A model generated the notes under the pieces. That model had not been told where the DNA came from, made no database searches, and saw only the letters and a list, made by a program, of their open reading frames with translations. The position numbers and the translations under genes were made by a program. Positions 25,818-34,358 of a stretch of DNA of 64,000 bases are shown one piece after another (positions within the stretch are counted from its first letter, which is position 1; the number at the start of each line of letters is the position of its first letter). Source of the DNA: Firmicutes bacterium HGW-Firmicutes-1 (GTDB lineage: Bacteria; Bacillota; Clostridia; Lachnospirales; Vallitaleaceae); the NCBI GenBank assembly GCA_002841625.1, contig PHAG01000007.1:124001-188000 (forward strand), read 5' to 3'.

Positions 25818-26430
25818 AATAGTTGGCATAGGCCCAGGTCATAAGGATTATATCTTACCCATTGCATATAAAGCTGTTGAAGCAGCAGATTTCATGATTG
25901 GAGCTAAGAGACATTTGGAGATTTTTTCTGACTACAATAAGGAAACCTATTGTTATGATAATAATTTAGAAGAAGTAGTCAACAAGATTAATGAAACCAG
26001 GAGTACAAAAAATGTAATTGTATTGGTTTCAGGAGACCCAGGATTTTATAGCTTGCTTGATTTTATACAAGATAGAGTTGGAAAAGAGGTAGTTGAAGTT
26101 ATTCCTGGAATTAGTTCTTTTCAATACTTTTTTAGCAAATTAAATAGAAGCTATAAAGAGTATAAATTACTGAGTCTTCATGGTCGAAACATAGATTTAC
26201 GGCAAAGCCTTCAAGAGGATAAAGGAATGTTTTTGTTAACAGATAGCAAACATACACCTTCAGAAATAGCAAAAGCATTGATAACTTTAGGGTTTGGTAA
26301 TTATAAAATGGCAGTAGGAGAAAACCTTTCTTATGAAAATGAACGAATTGAAGAAGGGCGTGTTCAAGATTTTGCAGATAGAGGTTTTCAAAACTTATGT
26401 GTGGTGGTGATAAATAATGAAATGGGATAA
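25795..26430 (+). CDS. cbiE: Cobalt-precorrin-7 C5-methyltransferase CbiE
   Basis: 211 residues from ATG 25795, preceded by GGGGGA; it overlaps the cbiD end by 23 bp. ATG 25804 is an alternative. SAM-dependent tetrapyrrole methylase fold: VGIGPGHKDYILPIAYKAVE, VLVSGDPGFYSLL, VIPGISSFQYFFSKL. Here CbiE and CbiT are separate proteins, not a CobL fusion. Confidence 0.92.
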   Translation: MNTMKTVKIVGIGPGHKDYILPIAYKAVEAADFMIGAKRHLEIFSDYNKETYCYDNNLEEVVNKINETRSTKNVIVLVSGDPGFYSLLDFIQDRVGKEVVEVIPGISSFQYFFSKLNRSYKEYKLLSLHGRNIDLRQSLQEDKGMFLLTDSKHTPSEIAKALITLGFGNYKMAVGENLSYENERIEEGRVQDFADRGFQNLCVVVINNEMG

Positions 26431-27022
26431 ACAGACACATGGTATACCAGATGAGGAATTTGTTAGAGGTTCGATACCAATGACAAAATGCGAGAATAGA
26501 ACGATTAGTTTATCTAAACTACAACTGAAGAAAAACTCAAAGGTTTTAGATATTGGCTGCGGAACAGGAAGCATTAGCATTGAATGTGGGATTTTATGCT
26601 CGGATGGATCTGTAACAGCCATAGATCAAAATGAAGAAGCAATTGCTTTGACACAGCAGAATATGGAAGCTTTCAATTTGAAAAATATTCATATTATTCA
26701 TGGTAAAGCACCTGATGATCTTCCAGAGGAAGAATTTGATAGAATTTTTTTAGGTGGAGGCAGTAGAGAAATTGAACCAATCATACAGTATGTAAAAAAA
26801 CATTTAAAAACGCAAGGAATATTTGTAGCAAATACAATTTTGCTAGAGAGTACCTTTAAAATATTACAAGAGCTAGAAGCGGAAGGCTTTGTAGAGATAA
26901 GCTGTACACAAATTCAAGTAACGAAGGCTTTACAAGACCCCGGATGGATGATGAAAGCACTAAATCCAATTTATATTATTACAGCGATCAACCCAATTAG
27001 AGAGGAAAAATCAAATGAGTAA
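26417..27022 (+). CDS. cbiT: Cobalt-precorrin-6B C15-methyltransferase (decarboxylating) CbiT
   Basis: 201 residues with a class I SAM fold: VLDIGCGTGSISIECG (motif I), VTAIDQNEEAIALTQQN, DRIFLGGGSREIEPII. Starts GIPDEEFVRGSIPMTKCENR, typical of CbiT. It decarboxylates the C-12 acetate and methylates C-15. It overlaps cbiE by 14 bp and cbiL by 8 bp. Confidence 0.94.
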   Translation: MKWDKQTHGIPDEEFVRGSIPMTKCENRTISLSKLQLKKNSKVLDIGCGTGSISIECGILCSDGSVTAIDQNEEAIALTQQNMEAFNLKNIHIIHGKAPDDLPEEEFDRIFLGGGSREIEPIIQYVKKHLKTQGIFVANTILLESTFKILQELEAEGFVEISCTQIQVTKALQDPGWMMKALNPIYIITAINPIREEKSNE

Positions 27023-27716
27023 ATTTTATGGAATTGGCGTAGGCCCAGGAGATCCAGAATTATTAACGATAAAGGCTGCTAGAGTTTTAGGTTCAATTGA
27101 TGTGCTTCTCATTCCGCAAACACAAAAGGATAAGAAAGGTGTTGCGTATACAATCATGGAGCAATTTCTTAGAAAAAATATAGAAGTGGTTTATATTGAT
27201 TTTCCAATGGTAGCGGATGAGGAAACCTTTGTTGATGCTGGTAAGCAAGCAGCGAATATCATTATTTCTCAAACGAAGCTAGGAAAAAGTAGTGCGTTTG
27301 TAACTTTAGGAGATCCTTCCGTTTATAGTACTTATGGCTATATTGTAAAAGCCTTAGAAGGTAAAGTTGAAATTGAGACGATACCAGGAATTACTTCCTT
27401 TTGTGCAGCGGCAGCGCTAGCTAACAGGCCTTTGGTTGAAAAGGATGAGATATTAACCATTGTACCAATGAATGCATCGGATGAAAGAATTGATGCAGCA
27501 CTCAAAGTTGGGGATGCGTTTGCTTTTATGAAAATCTATAAGCGAGAAGAAAGAGTGGCGAACCATTTAATGAAGCACTATATGGAAGAAGATGGAATAT
27601 TGGTTCAAAGATGTGGGTTTAAAGAAGCTATCGTACATACCGATGTGATAGAGAGTTTACATGAAAATACGGATTATTTGACACTGGTATTAAGTCGTAA
27701 GGAGGAAGTCGTATGA
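27015..27716 (+). CDS. cbiL: Cobalt-precorrin-2 C20-methyltransferase CbiL
   Basis: 233 residues. Tetrapyrrole methylase fold: FYGIGVGPGDPELLTIKAARVL, then VTLGDPSVYSTYGYI and IETIPGITSFCAAAALANRPL, which distinguish CbiL/CobI from its homologues. ATG with GAGAGG upstream. Overlaps cbiT and cbiF by a few bases. Confidence 0.94.
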   Translation: MSKFYGIGVGPGDPELLTIKAARVLGSIDVLLIPQTQKDKKGVAYTIMEQFLRKNIEVVYIDFPMVADEETFVDAGKQAANIIISQTKLGKSSAFVTLGDPSVYSTYGYIVKALEGKVEIETIPGITSFCAAAALANRPLVEKDEILTIVPMNASDERIDAALKVGDAFAFMKIYKREERVANHLMKHYMEEDGILVQRCGFKEAIVHTDVIESLHENTDYLTLVLSRKEEVV

Positions 27717-28471
27717 TAAGATTTGTAGGTGCAGGTCCTGGTGATCCAGAACTTATAACGGTGAAAGGTATGAAAGCACTACAAGAGGCAGACTGTGTTA
27801 TCTATGCGGGCTCCTTAGTAAGTGATAAGCTACTTCAATATTGTAAAAATGATGTATTAATCTATAATAGCGCACAGATGGATTTGAACCAAGTAATTGA
27901 AGTGATGTTAGAAATGGAGGCCAAGGAAAAGACAACAGTTCGTCTACATACAGGTGATCCAAGCATATACGGCGCGATACGTGAGCAAATGGATGTGCTT
28001 AAAATAAATAATATCTCTTATGATGTCGTTCCTGGTGTAAGCTCCTTTTTAGGTGCAGCAGCACGTATCAAACATGAATTTACTTTGCCGGGGGTATCTC
28101 AGACTTTAATCATCACTAGGTTGCCAGGAAGAACTGGAACAAGTGAGGGTGGTACTTTAGAAGAACTGGCAAAACATAGAGCGTCTATGGCAATCTTTTT
28201 GTCCGTGCAAGCGATCGAAGATGTAGTTAAGGAGCTTAGTAAAAGCTATCCAGTAAAAACACCGATTGCAGTTATATACAAAGCCACTTGGGAAGATGAA
28301 AAAATTGTGCAAGGAACGCTATTAGATATCGCTGAAAAGGTAAAAGCGGCAGGAATTACTAGACACGCTCAAATTTTAATCGGAGATTTTATGGCAGATA
28401 AGTATGAACTTTCTAAACTATACGATCCAAGCTTTACACATATGTATAGAGAAGGAGGCAGCAAAGCGTGA
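27713..28471 (+). CDS. cbiF: Cobalt-precorrin-4 C11-methyltransferase CbiF
   Basis: 252 residues. RFVGAGPGDPELITVKGMKALQ, VIYAGSLVSDKLLQYC, LHTGDPSIYGAIREQMD and VVPGVSSFLGAAARIKHEFTLPG are diagnostic of CbiF/CobM. Its ATG overlaps the cbiL stop (ATGA) behind AAGGAGG. Methylates C-11 in the ring-contraction part of the pathway. Confidence 0.95.
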   Translation: MIRFVGAGPGDPELITVKGMKALQEADCVIYAGSLVSDKLLQYCKNDVLIYNSAQMDLNQVIEVMLEMEAKEKTTVRLHTGDPSIYGAIREQMDVLKINNISYDVVPGVSSFLGAAARIKHEFTLPGVSQTLIITRLPGRTGTSEGGTLEELAKHRASMAIFLSVQAIEDVVKELSKSYPVKTPIAVIYKATWEDEKIVQGTLLDIAEKVKAAGITRHAQILIGDFMADKYELSKLYDPSFTHMYREGGSKA

Positions 28472-29214
28472 CGGTGAAACCTAAAATTTATGCAATTGGC
28501 ATTGGGCCAGGTCAAATAAATGGAATGACGTTAAAAGCATTTGAGGCAATTACCTTGTGTGAAGCAATTGTTGGCTACAGTGCTTATATTGAACTCATTA
28601 AAGACTTACTAAAAGATAAAATTGTATTTGAAAATGGAATGGGTAAGGAGAAGGATCGTTGTGAAAAGGCAATCACACTTGCTTTAGAAGGTAAGAGTGT
28701 AGCTATGGTTTGCAGTGGAGATTCAGGATTGTATGGAATGGCTGGTTTGCTTTATGAGCTTTTAGAAAAAGAAGAGCTATTGGAAAAAGTTGATTTTGAA
28801 GTAATACCAGGGGTAACTTCCGCACTTTCTTGTGCTGCATTATTAGGTGCTCCAATTGTCGAAGACTTCTGTACGATTAGTCTAAGCGATTATATGACAC
28901 CCTATGATACCATCCTTAAAAGAATCATTTATGCAACGAAGGCTGATTTTACGATTGCGTTATACAATCCAAGAAGTCTCAAACGTCCAGAGTATCTACA
29001 AGAAGTAATAGATAAAATCAAAGAAGATCGAGATGGAAATACACCTGTAGGCATCGTAAAAAATGCATATAGGAGTGGACAAGAAATTCTAAGAACCACA
29101 TTAGATGATATCCCTACTGAGTGGGTTGATATGTTTTGTACAATCCTTATTGGGAATACAAAAACCAAATGGTTGGGTGATTATATGGTTACATCAAGAG
29201 GCTATGGTCTATGA
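28468..29214 (+). CDS. cbiH: Cobalt-precorrin-3 C17-methyltransferase CbiH
   Basis: 248 residues, GTG start overlapping the cbiF stop, with AGAAGGAGG upstream. IYAIGIGPGQINGMTLKAFEAI, VCSGDSGLYGMAGLLYEL, VIPGVTSALSCAALLGAPIVEDFCTISLSD and the characteristic ALYNPRSLKRPEYLQ identify CbiH/CobJ. It drives ring contraction. The partner CbiG, usually adjacent, is displaced to 36632 in this operon. Confidence 0.95.
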   Translation: MTVKPKIYAIGIGPGQINGMTLKAFEAITLCEAIVGYSAYIELIKDLLKDKIVFENGMGKEKDRCEKAITLALEGKSVAMVCSGDSGLYGMAGLLYELLEKEELLEKVDFEVIPGVTSALSCAALLGAPIVEDFCTISLSDYMTPYDTILKRIIYATKADFTIALYNPRSLKRPEYLQEVIDKIKEDRDGNTPVGIVKNAYRSGQEILRTTLDDIPTEWVDMFCTILIGNTKTKWLGDYMVTSRGYGL

Positions 29215-29978
29215 TCCTCTTATTAGGCGGTACAGGAGACAGTGTAAAATTGGCACAAAGGCTTTTTGAACTCACCAATCAATTCATCTTAAGTACCGCA
29301 ACTGAATATGGTGAGAATCTTGCAAGACAGTCTTTTAAAGGATTGGTGATCAGTGGACAAATGGATTATGAAGCTTTAAAGCAATTTTGCCAAATTCATT
29401 CAATTGCACATATTGTTGATGCAACACACCCTTATGCCCAGATCATTTCCGAAAATGCGATGAAAGTATGTACTGATATTCAAATATCTTATTATCGTTA
29501 TGAAAGACCGAGTAGTATAGAAGGCAGAATAGACAATGGTGATGTGATTTATTGCAAGGATTATGAAACTGCAGGCAAAATTGTAGATGCTGGAGAAGGA
29601 AATGTTTTGATTACAACGGGAAGTAGACAAATTGAGAAGTTTGTTCAGGAAGTCAAAGATAGTAAGCGTTTGTATGCAAGGATATTACCGAAATCAGAAC
29701 ATCTTATAAAACTAGAAAGGTTAAACTTTTTACCTGATCAAATAATTGCAATGAAAGGCCCTTTTAGTCTTGAAATGAATAAACTGATGTTGTCTCAGAT
29801 AAAGGCCAAGTATTTAATCACCAAAGAAAGCGGAGTTCAAGGCAATACGGATGAGAAACTTCAAGCTGCAAAAGAATTGGACGTTCAAGTAATCATTATA
29901 AAACGACCAGATATAGAATACCCAATCGTTTGTTCTACGATTGATGAGATGGTAAATTTAGTAAAAAATAGACTATAA
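29211..29978 (+). CDS. cbiJ: Cobalt-precorrin-6A reductase CbiJ
   Basis: 255 residues. LLLGGTGDSVKLAQRLFE at the N-terminus, VDATHPYAQIISENAM, RYERPS and VLITTGSRQIEKF are CbiJ/CobK stretches. NADH/NADPH-dependent reduction of the macrocycle. ATG overlaps the cbiH stop (ATGA). Confidence 0.93.
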   Translation: MILLLGGTGDSVKLAQRLFELTNQFILSTATEYGENLARQSFKGLVISGQMDYEALKQFCQIHSIAHIVDATHPYAQIISENAMKVCTDIQISYYRYERPSSIEGRIDNGDVIYCKDYETAGKIVDAGEGNVLITTGSRQIEKFVQEVKDSKRLYARILPKSEHLIKLERLNFLPDQIIAMKGPFSLEMNKLMLSQIKAKYLITKESGVQGNTDEKLQAAKELDVQVIIIKRPDIEYPIVCSTIDEMVNLVKNRL

Positions 29979-29995
29979 TAGAGAGGTGACAAAGA

Positions 29996-31225
29996 ATGCA
30001 TGTTGTTTTAGTTGGGATTAGTCATAAACAAGCACCTATTGAAATAAGAGAAAGAATTGCATTTACCTTATCTAAGAGAATCGGTGCAATGAAGGAGCTC
30101 ATAGATCAGGGAATTGAAGAAGTTGTAATCCTTTCTACCTGTAATAGAAGTGAAGTAATTGCCGCAACAAGTCAACCAGAAGAATGTATAAAAATTATAA
30201 TTACTTATCTTAACAGCTATGCTGGAGCCGACCTTTCCCCTTATTTTATTATCAAAGAAGGGGAAGCTGCACTGACACATATATATGAAGTAGCGAGTGG
30301 TTTAGATTCAATCGTTATTGGAGAAGATCAAATTCTTGGTCAAGTTAAGGAAGCACTAGAAAGAGCGCAAGAAGTAGGGAGTGGGAAAAAGTATTTATCA
30401 AAAATATTAAGAGAAGCAATTACCTTCTCCAAATTTGTTCGTTCGACCTATGCCTTTTCAGAAAACCCGCTATCTATTGGTTCTCTTGGAGTTAAGTTTT
30501 TGAAAGAGCAGGCAGGCAGTTTAAAGGAAAAAAAGGTTTTGATCATTGGAACAGGTAAAATGGGATGTTTGGTATTAAGATATTTGCTAGAAGAACAGGT
30601 TGAGCAAATCTATATTGCGAACAGGACCCATTCGAAAATGAGTAGAATACTAGAAGATCATGAAAATGTTTCAGGCGTAGCCTATGAAGATCGCTATGGA
30701 GCATTACCAGAGATGGATATCATTATTACGGGCACCTCTTCTCCTCATATTGTTATCAAAGAAGAAAGTATGCCTAAGCTGAACAAACCTCTTATGATAC
30801 TTGATCTAGCAGTGCCAAGAGATGTAGATCCAAAGGTTGCTAAGGCTGATTTGGTAAAACTGTTTACCGTGGATAATTTACAAAACATTGTAGATGAAAA
30901 CTTACAATACAGATATACTATAGCTATAAAGATTCAGGAGCAAATTATTGGTGAAGTTGCAAAAATGTCAGAATGGTTGTTCCAAAGTCAAGTAGATCCA
31001 ATGATTGAGTGTATTACAGCTTGGCAAAAACAAGTTATAAATGAGACACTTGAACAGCTTTCACAAAGCAGATATTTTGAAGTATTTGAGAAGGAATATA
31101 TCGAGCGACTTATGGGAACATCCATTAAAAGGGTGATGAGAAAGACTATAAAACAGCTTAAGACCCTTGATCAGCCAGAGCAAATCGAAGAATACGGTAA
31201 AATAATTAACCATCTTTTTAACTGA
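29996..31225 (+). CDS. hemA: Glutamyl-tRNA reductase
   Basis: 409 residues. First step of C5 tetrapyrrole synthesis. N-terminal VLVGISHKQAPIEIRERI; the catalytic Cys is in VILSTCNRSEVIAA; GLDSIVIGEDQILGQVKEAL; NADPH-binding VLIIGTGKMGCLVLRYL; C-terminal dimerisation helix. It starts the block of early tetrapyrrole genes embedded in the cobalamin operon. ATG with GAGAGGTGA upstream. Confidence 0.96.
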   Translation: MHVVLVGISHKQAPIEIRERIAFTLSKRIGAMKELIDQGIEEVVILSTCNRSEVIAATSQPEECIKIIITYLNSYAGADLSPYFIIKEGEAALTHIYEVASGLDSIVIGEDQILGQVKEALERAQEVGSGKKYLSKILREAITFSKFVRSTYAFSENPLSIGSLGVKFLKEQAGSLKEKKVLIIGTGKMGCLVLRYLLEEQVEQIYIANRTHSKMSRILEDHENVSGVAYEDRYGALPEMDIIITGTSSPHIVIKEESMPKLNKPLMILDLAVPRDVDPKVAKADLVKLFTVDNLQNIVDENLQYRYTIAIKIQEQIIGEVAKMSEWLFQSQVDPMIECITAWQKQVINETLEQLSQSRYFEVFEKEYIERLMGTSIKRVMRKTIKQLKTLDQPEQIEEYGKIINHLFN

Positions 31226-31266
31226 ATGGAGTAAGTCAGAAAGTGGTTGAGTGGAGGACACACAGT

Positions 31267-32658
31267 ATGTTTCTACCTATATTAATGAATGTAAAAAAAC
31301 ATAAGTTTATTGTGATTGGTGGTGGAAAAATAGCGCTCAGAAAAACCTTGAAAATTCTAGAGTATGGCGGCTCAGTCATTTGCATTAGTCCTGAATTTGA
31401 AAAAGGTTTTTATGGTCTAGCACAGGTTGAGTGTATTGCCTCAACTTATGATAAAAAGCTATTAAGGGGTGGAGTGGTTATTGCTGCAACAAATAATCGA
31501 GAACTAAATGAAATGATTTATTATGATTGTCAACAGCTAGGTTTATTTTGTTCACTAATTGACAATGGAGAAGAATCTGATTTTATTTTCTCAGCTGCCC
31601 AACAAACGGAGGATGTCATTATTTCAGTTAGTACGAAAGGTAAGGATCCTAGTTTGGCAAAAAACACACTCACAAAGCTTATGGAAGCATATACATTGGA
31701 TAGAAATGTTGGGAATCCCGACAGACCAGATAAGGAGAAAATAATGAAAATCAAAATTGGAACAAGAGGCAGTAAGTTGGCATTAACACAAACCCAGTGG
31801 GTAGTTGATCAACTCACACAAAAATTTCCTCATATTCAATTTGAGACTCAAATTATTGTGACAAAAGGTGATCGGATACAAAATGTTAGCATAGAAAAGA
31901 TTGGTGACAAAGGTGCTTTTGTAAAGGAAATTGAAGATGCATTACTAGTTGGTACAATCGATATGGCTGTACATAGTATGAAGGATATGCCAGCAGAAGT
32001 CACTAGTGGACTGATATTTACAGAAAGTCCAATTCGAGAAGATGCAACAGACACACTCGTTACACCACATCCTATTTCCAGTTTTATGGAATTGCCTCAA
32101 AATGCAGTTGTAGCAACAGGTAGTAAAAGACGTTCCTATCAATTATTAGAAAAGAGACCTGATATAAAAGTGATTGGCATTAGAGGAAATGTTGATACTA
32201 GGATTAAGAAGATGCTAGAGCAAAACTTAGACGGTGTCATTCTCGCAACTGCAGGGCTAAACAGGTTAAAGCTAAATGAAGCTGAAAACTATCGTTGTGT
32301 GAATATTTCTGTAGAGGATATGGTTCCTGCACCTGCTCAAGGCATACTTGGTATTCAAATTAGAGAAGGGAGACCTGATTTACTTGATATGATAAATCAA
32401 ATCAAAGACCTGAATACGAATGTACAATTGGTTGCAGAAAGAAGTTTTTTGAAGGCACTTGGAGGTAACTGTCATCTACCAATAGGCGCGTACTGCAAGC
32501 TAGAAGAAGAAAAGTTGTCATTGGTAGGTTTATTTGGAACTGAAGATGGAGCATTTATATCTAGACATATAATGGTTGGAGAACAACATGAGGCAGAAAA
32601 CATTGGTGTAATGTTAGCAAGAAAAATAAAAGAGGAGGTAGAGTCCTATGGTAGGTAA
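31267..32658 (+). CDS. hemC: Precorrin-2 dehydrogenase and hydroxymethylbilane synthase in one reading frame
   Basis: From ATG 31267 (GGAGG at 31253-31257) the frame gives 463 residues. Residues 1-~155 are a SirC/CysG-N precorrin-2 dehydrogenase (HKFIVIGGGKIALRKTLKIL; VVIAATNNRELNEMI; VIISVSTKGKDPSLAK), with no stop after it. Residues ~160-463 are a complete porphobilinogen deaminase (IKIGTRGSKLALTQTQWV; VAVHSMKD-type AVHSMKDMPAEVTSG; dipyrromethane Cys in LGGNCHLPIGAYC). An internal ATG at 31744 has its own strong AAGGAG (31732-31737) 6 bp upstream, so a stand-alone 304-residue HemC may also, or instead, be made. The GTG at 31243 is rejected as start. Confidence 0.93.
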   Translation: MFLPILMNVKKHKFIVIGGGKIALRKTLKILEYGGSVICISPEFEKGFYGLAQVECIASTYDKKLLRGGVVIAATNNRELNEMIYYDCQQLGLFCSLIDNGEESDFIFSAAQQTEDVIISVSTKGKDPSLAKNTLTKLMEAYTLDRNVGNPDRPDKEKIMKIKIGTRGSKLALTQTQWVVDQLTQKFPHIQFETQIIVTKGDRIQNVSIEKIGDKGAFVKEIEDALLVGTIDMAVHSMKDMPAEVTSGLIFTESPIREDATDTLVTPHPISSFMELPQNAVVATGSKRRSYQLLEKRPDIKVIGIRGNVDTRIKKMLEQNLDGVILATAGLNRLKLNEAENYRCVNISVEDMVPAPAQGILGIQIREGRPDLLDMINQIKDLNTNVQLVAERSFLKALGGNCHLPIGAYCKLEEEKLSLVGLFGTEDGAFISRHIMVGEQHEAENIGVMLARKIKEEVESYGR

Positions 32659-34147
32659 AGTTTATTTAGTAGGAGCAGGTCCTGGAGATGAAAAATTAAT
32701 GACATTAAAAGGAATGGAAAAAATAACGCAAGCAGATGTGATTGTATATGATGAATTGGCCAACAATCGTCTTCTAAGTTATGCCAAGGAAGCCTGTGAA
32801 ACTATATATGTTGGAAAAAAAGCCGGTAACCATTCACTCCCTCAAGAAAAGATTAATGAATTGCTTGTGGAGCTTGCAAAACAAGGAAAAATGATTGTCA
32901 GATTAAAAGGTGGAGATCCATATGTATTTGGTAGAGGTGCGGAGGAAGGCCAAGTTCTAAAGGAAGAGGGTGTACAATTTGAAGTGATACCTGGAATTAC
33001 CTCTGCAATAGGAGGGTTAACTTACGCTGGCATTCCTATCACGCATAGAGGTTGTGCATCATCCTTTCATGTGATCACAGGTCATTTGAAGTCTTCAGAC
33101 TTAGAGCTGGATTTTGAAAGCCTTGCAAAAATAAATGGTACCCTTGTTTTTTTGATGGGAGTAGAAAATTTAGAAAATATATGTGCAAAATTAATGCAGT
33201 ATGGAAAAAGTCCAAGTACACCAGCTGCAATTATATATAGAGCGTCTACACCTTATCAAAGGGTAGTGGTAGAACAATTAGATAATCTAGTTGTAGCTGC
33301 AAAGACAGCACAAATGGAAGCACCTAGTTTAATTGTGATTGGTGAGGTTGTTAACTTTCGAAGTCAACTATCCTTTTTTGAGAACAAACCCTTATTTGGA
33401 AAAAGGATTGTAGTTACGAGAGCAAGAGCACAAGCATCTTCTCTTGCAACGAAGATTGAAGATCTAGGAGGTTTGGCCATTACATGCCCTATTATAAAAA
33501 CGGAGTCAGTTGAAGCTGAGCGTTTATCCATTATGATTAATAGGTTGCCTGTTTATACCCATATTCTTTTTACGAGTGTAGTTGGTGTAGAACTGTTTTT
33601 TAAAGCCTTATTCTTCAGTAAAAAAGATTCAAGAGCCCTTGGCAATATTAAGATTACAGCCATTGGGATGGAAACTTCCAGGAGCCTGCTGCAGTACGGT
33701 ATTATTGCAGATTATATGCCAGAAAGCTATGTAGGAGAGGCTATTGTAGATCTTCTTAAAGACAAGTTGACACCATATGACCATATATTACTACCAAGAT
33801 CAGAAAATGCAAGAGATTATTTAGTGACAGAATTATCTAAGCTTTGTAAAGTAGATGAGTTTATCACCTACAGAACAATTGCAGAGGCAGATCGAATTAT
33901 AGATTTAGATGAAATTGTAAGACAAGGAAAAATGGATTACGTAACCTTTGCCAGTTCTTCCACAGTAGATAATTTTATTGAATTACTTGGAGAAAACTAT
34001 AAAGAAATACTCCAAGGAGTAAAGTTGGTTTCCATAGGGCCAATCACGTCTGGTCAAATAGCCTCTTATGGTTTAACTGTGGACTTTGAAGCAAAGCAGT
34101 ATACTATGGATGGAATTATCGAGGCGATCATTGAAGATAAAGAATGA
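32648..34147 (+). CDS. cobA-hemD: Uroporphyrinogen-III C-methyltransferase / uroporphyrinogen-III synthase fusion
   Basis: 499 residues. Residues 1-~245 are SUMT: VYLVGAGPGDEKLMTLKGMEKI, VRLKGGDPYVFGRGAEE, VIPGITSAIGGLTYAGIPITHRG. Residues ~255-499 are uroporphyrinogen-III synthase (GKRIVVTRARAQASSLATKI; the late TFASSSTVDNFIELLG). It makes uro'gen III and then precorrin-2. This fusion is common in Firmicutes. It overlaps the previous gene by 11 bp. Its TGA stop overlaps the ATG of the first of five mini-ORFs leading to hemB. Confidence 0.96.
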   Translation: MVGKVYLVGAGPGDEKLMTLKGMEKITQADVIVYDELANNRLLSYAKEACETIYVGKKAGNHSLPQEKINELLVELAKQGKMIVRLKGGDPYVFGRGAEEGQVLKEEGVQFEVIPGITSAIGGLTYAGIPITHRGCASSFHVITGHLKSSDLELDFESLAKINGTLVFLMGVENLENICAKLMQYGKSPSTPAAIIYRASTPYQRVVVEQLDNLVVAAKTAQMEAPSLIVIGEVVNFRSQLSFFENKPLFGKRIVVTRARAQASSLATKIEDLGGLAITCPIIKTESVEAERLSIMINRLPVYTHILFTSVVGVELFFKALFFSKKDSRALGNIKITAIGMETSRSLLQYGIIADYMPESYVGEAIVDLLKDKLTPYDHILLPRSENARDYLVTELSKLCKVDEFITYRTIAEADRIIDLDEIVRQGKMDYVTFASSSTVDNFIELLGENYKEILQGVKLVSIGPITSGQIASYGLTVDFEAKQYTMDGIIEAIIEDKE

Positions 34148-34358
34148 AGATAGGACAATGAAGATAAGAAATGAAGAAAAGAAATGAAGATAGGCAAAGA
34201 AGGTAGGAAATGAAAACAGACAATGAAGAGACAGACAATGAAGAGACAGACAATGAAGAGACAGACAATGGAGTGACAGACATTGAATGCAGGTAATGAA
34301 GAGAAACAAGGAAGACAAAAAGTATTATCCTATAATAGGAGTAAGGAGTGTAATATGA
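34144..34358 (+). other. Relay of five overlapping mini-ORFs between cobA-hemD and hemB
   Basis: Mini-ORFs run 34144-34161 (5 residues), 34158-34187 (9), 34184-34213 (9), 34210-34296 (28, with three exact TDNEE repeats) and 34296-34358 (20). Each start overlaps the preceding stop: ATGA at 34144, 34158, 34184 and 34210, TAATG at 34294-34298, and ATGA at 34355, where the last stop overlaps the hemB ATG. Reading was checked codon by codon. A ribosome could thus pass from cobA-hemD to hemB by repeated termination-reinitiation. Whether this happens is inference. Confidence 0.7.
34216..34290 (+). repeat. 15-bp tandem repeat in the cobA-hemD/hemB spacer
   Basis: Three exact copies of ACAGACAATGAAGAG (34216-34260), then two degenerate copies (34261-34275 and 34276-34290). 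Purine-rich and in frame with mini-ORF 4. Upstream, looser AATGAAGATA-type repeats run from 34141 to 34213. Composition resembles the 23780-24000 array in the same operon. Confidence 0.9.
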
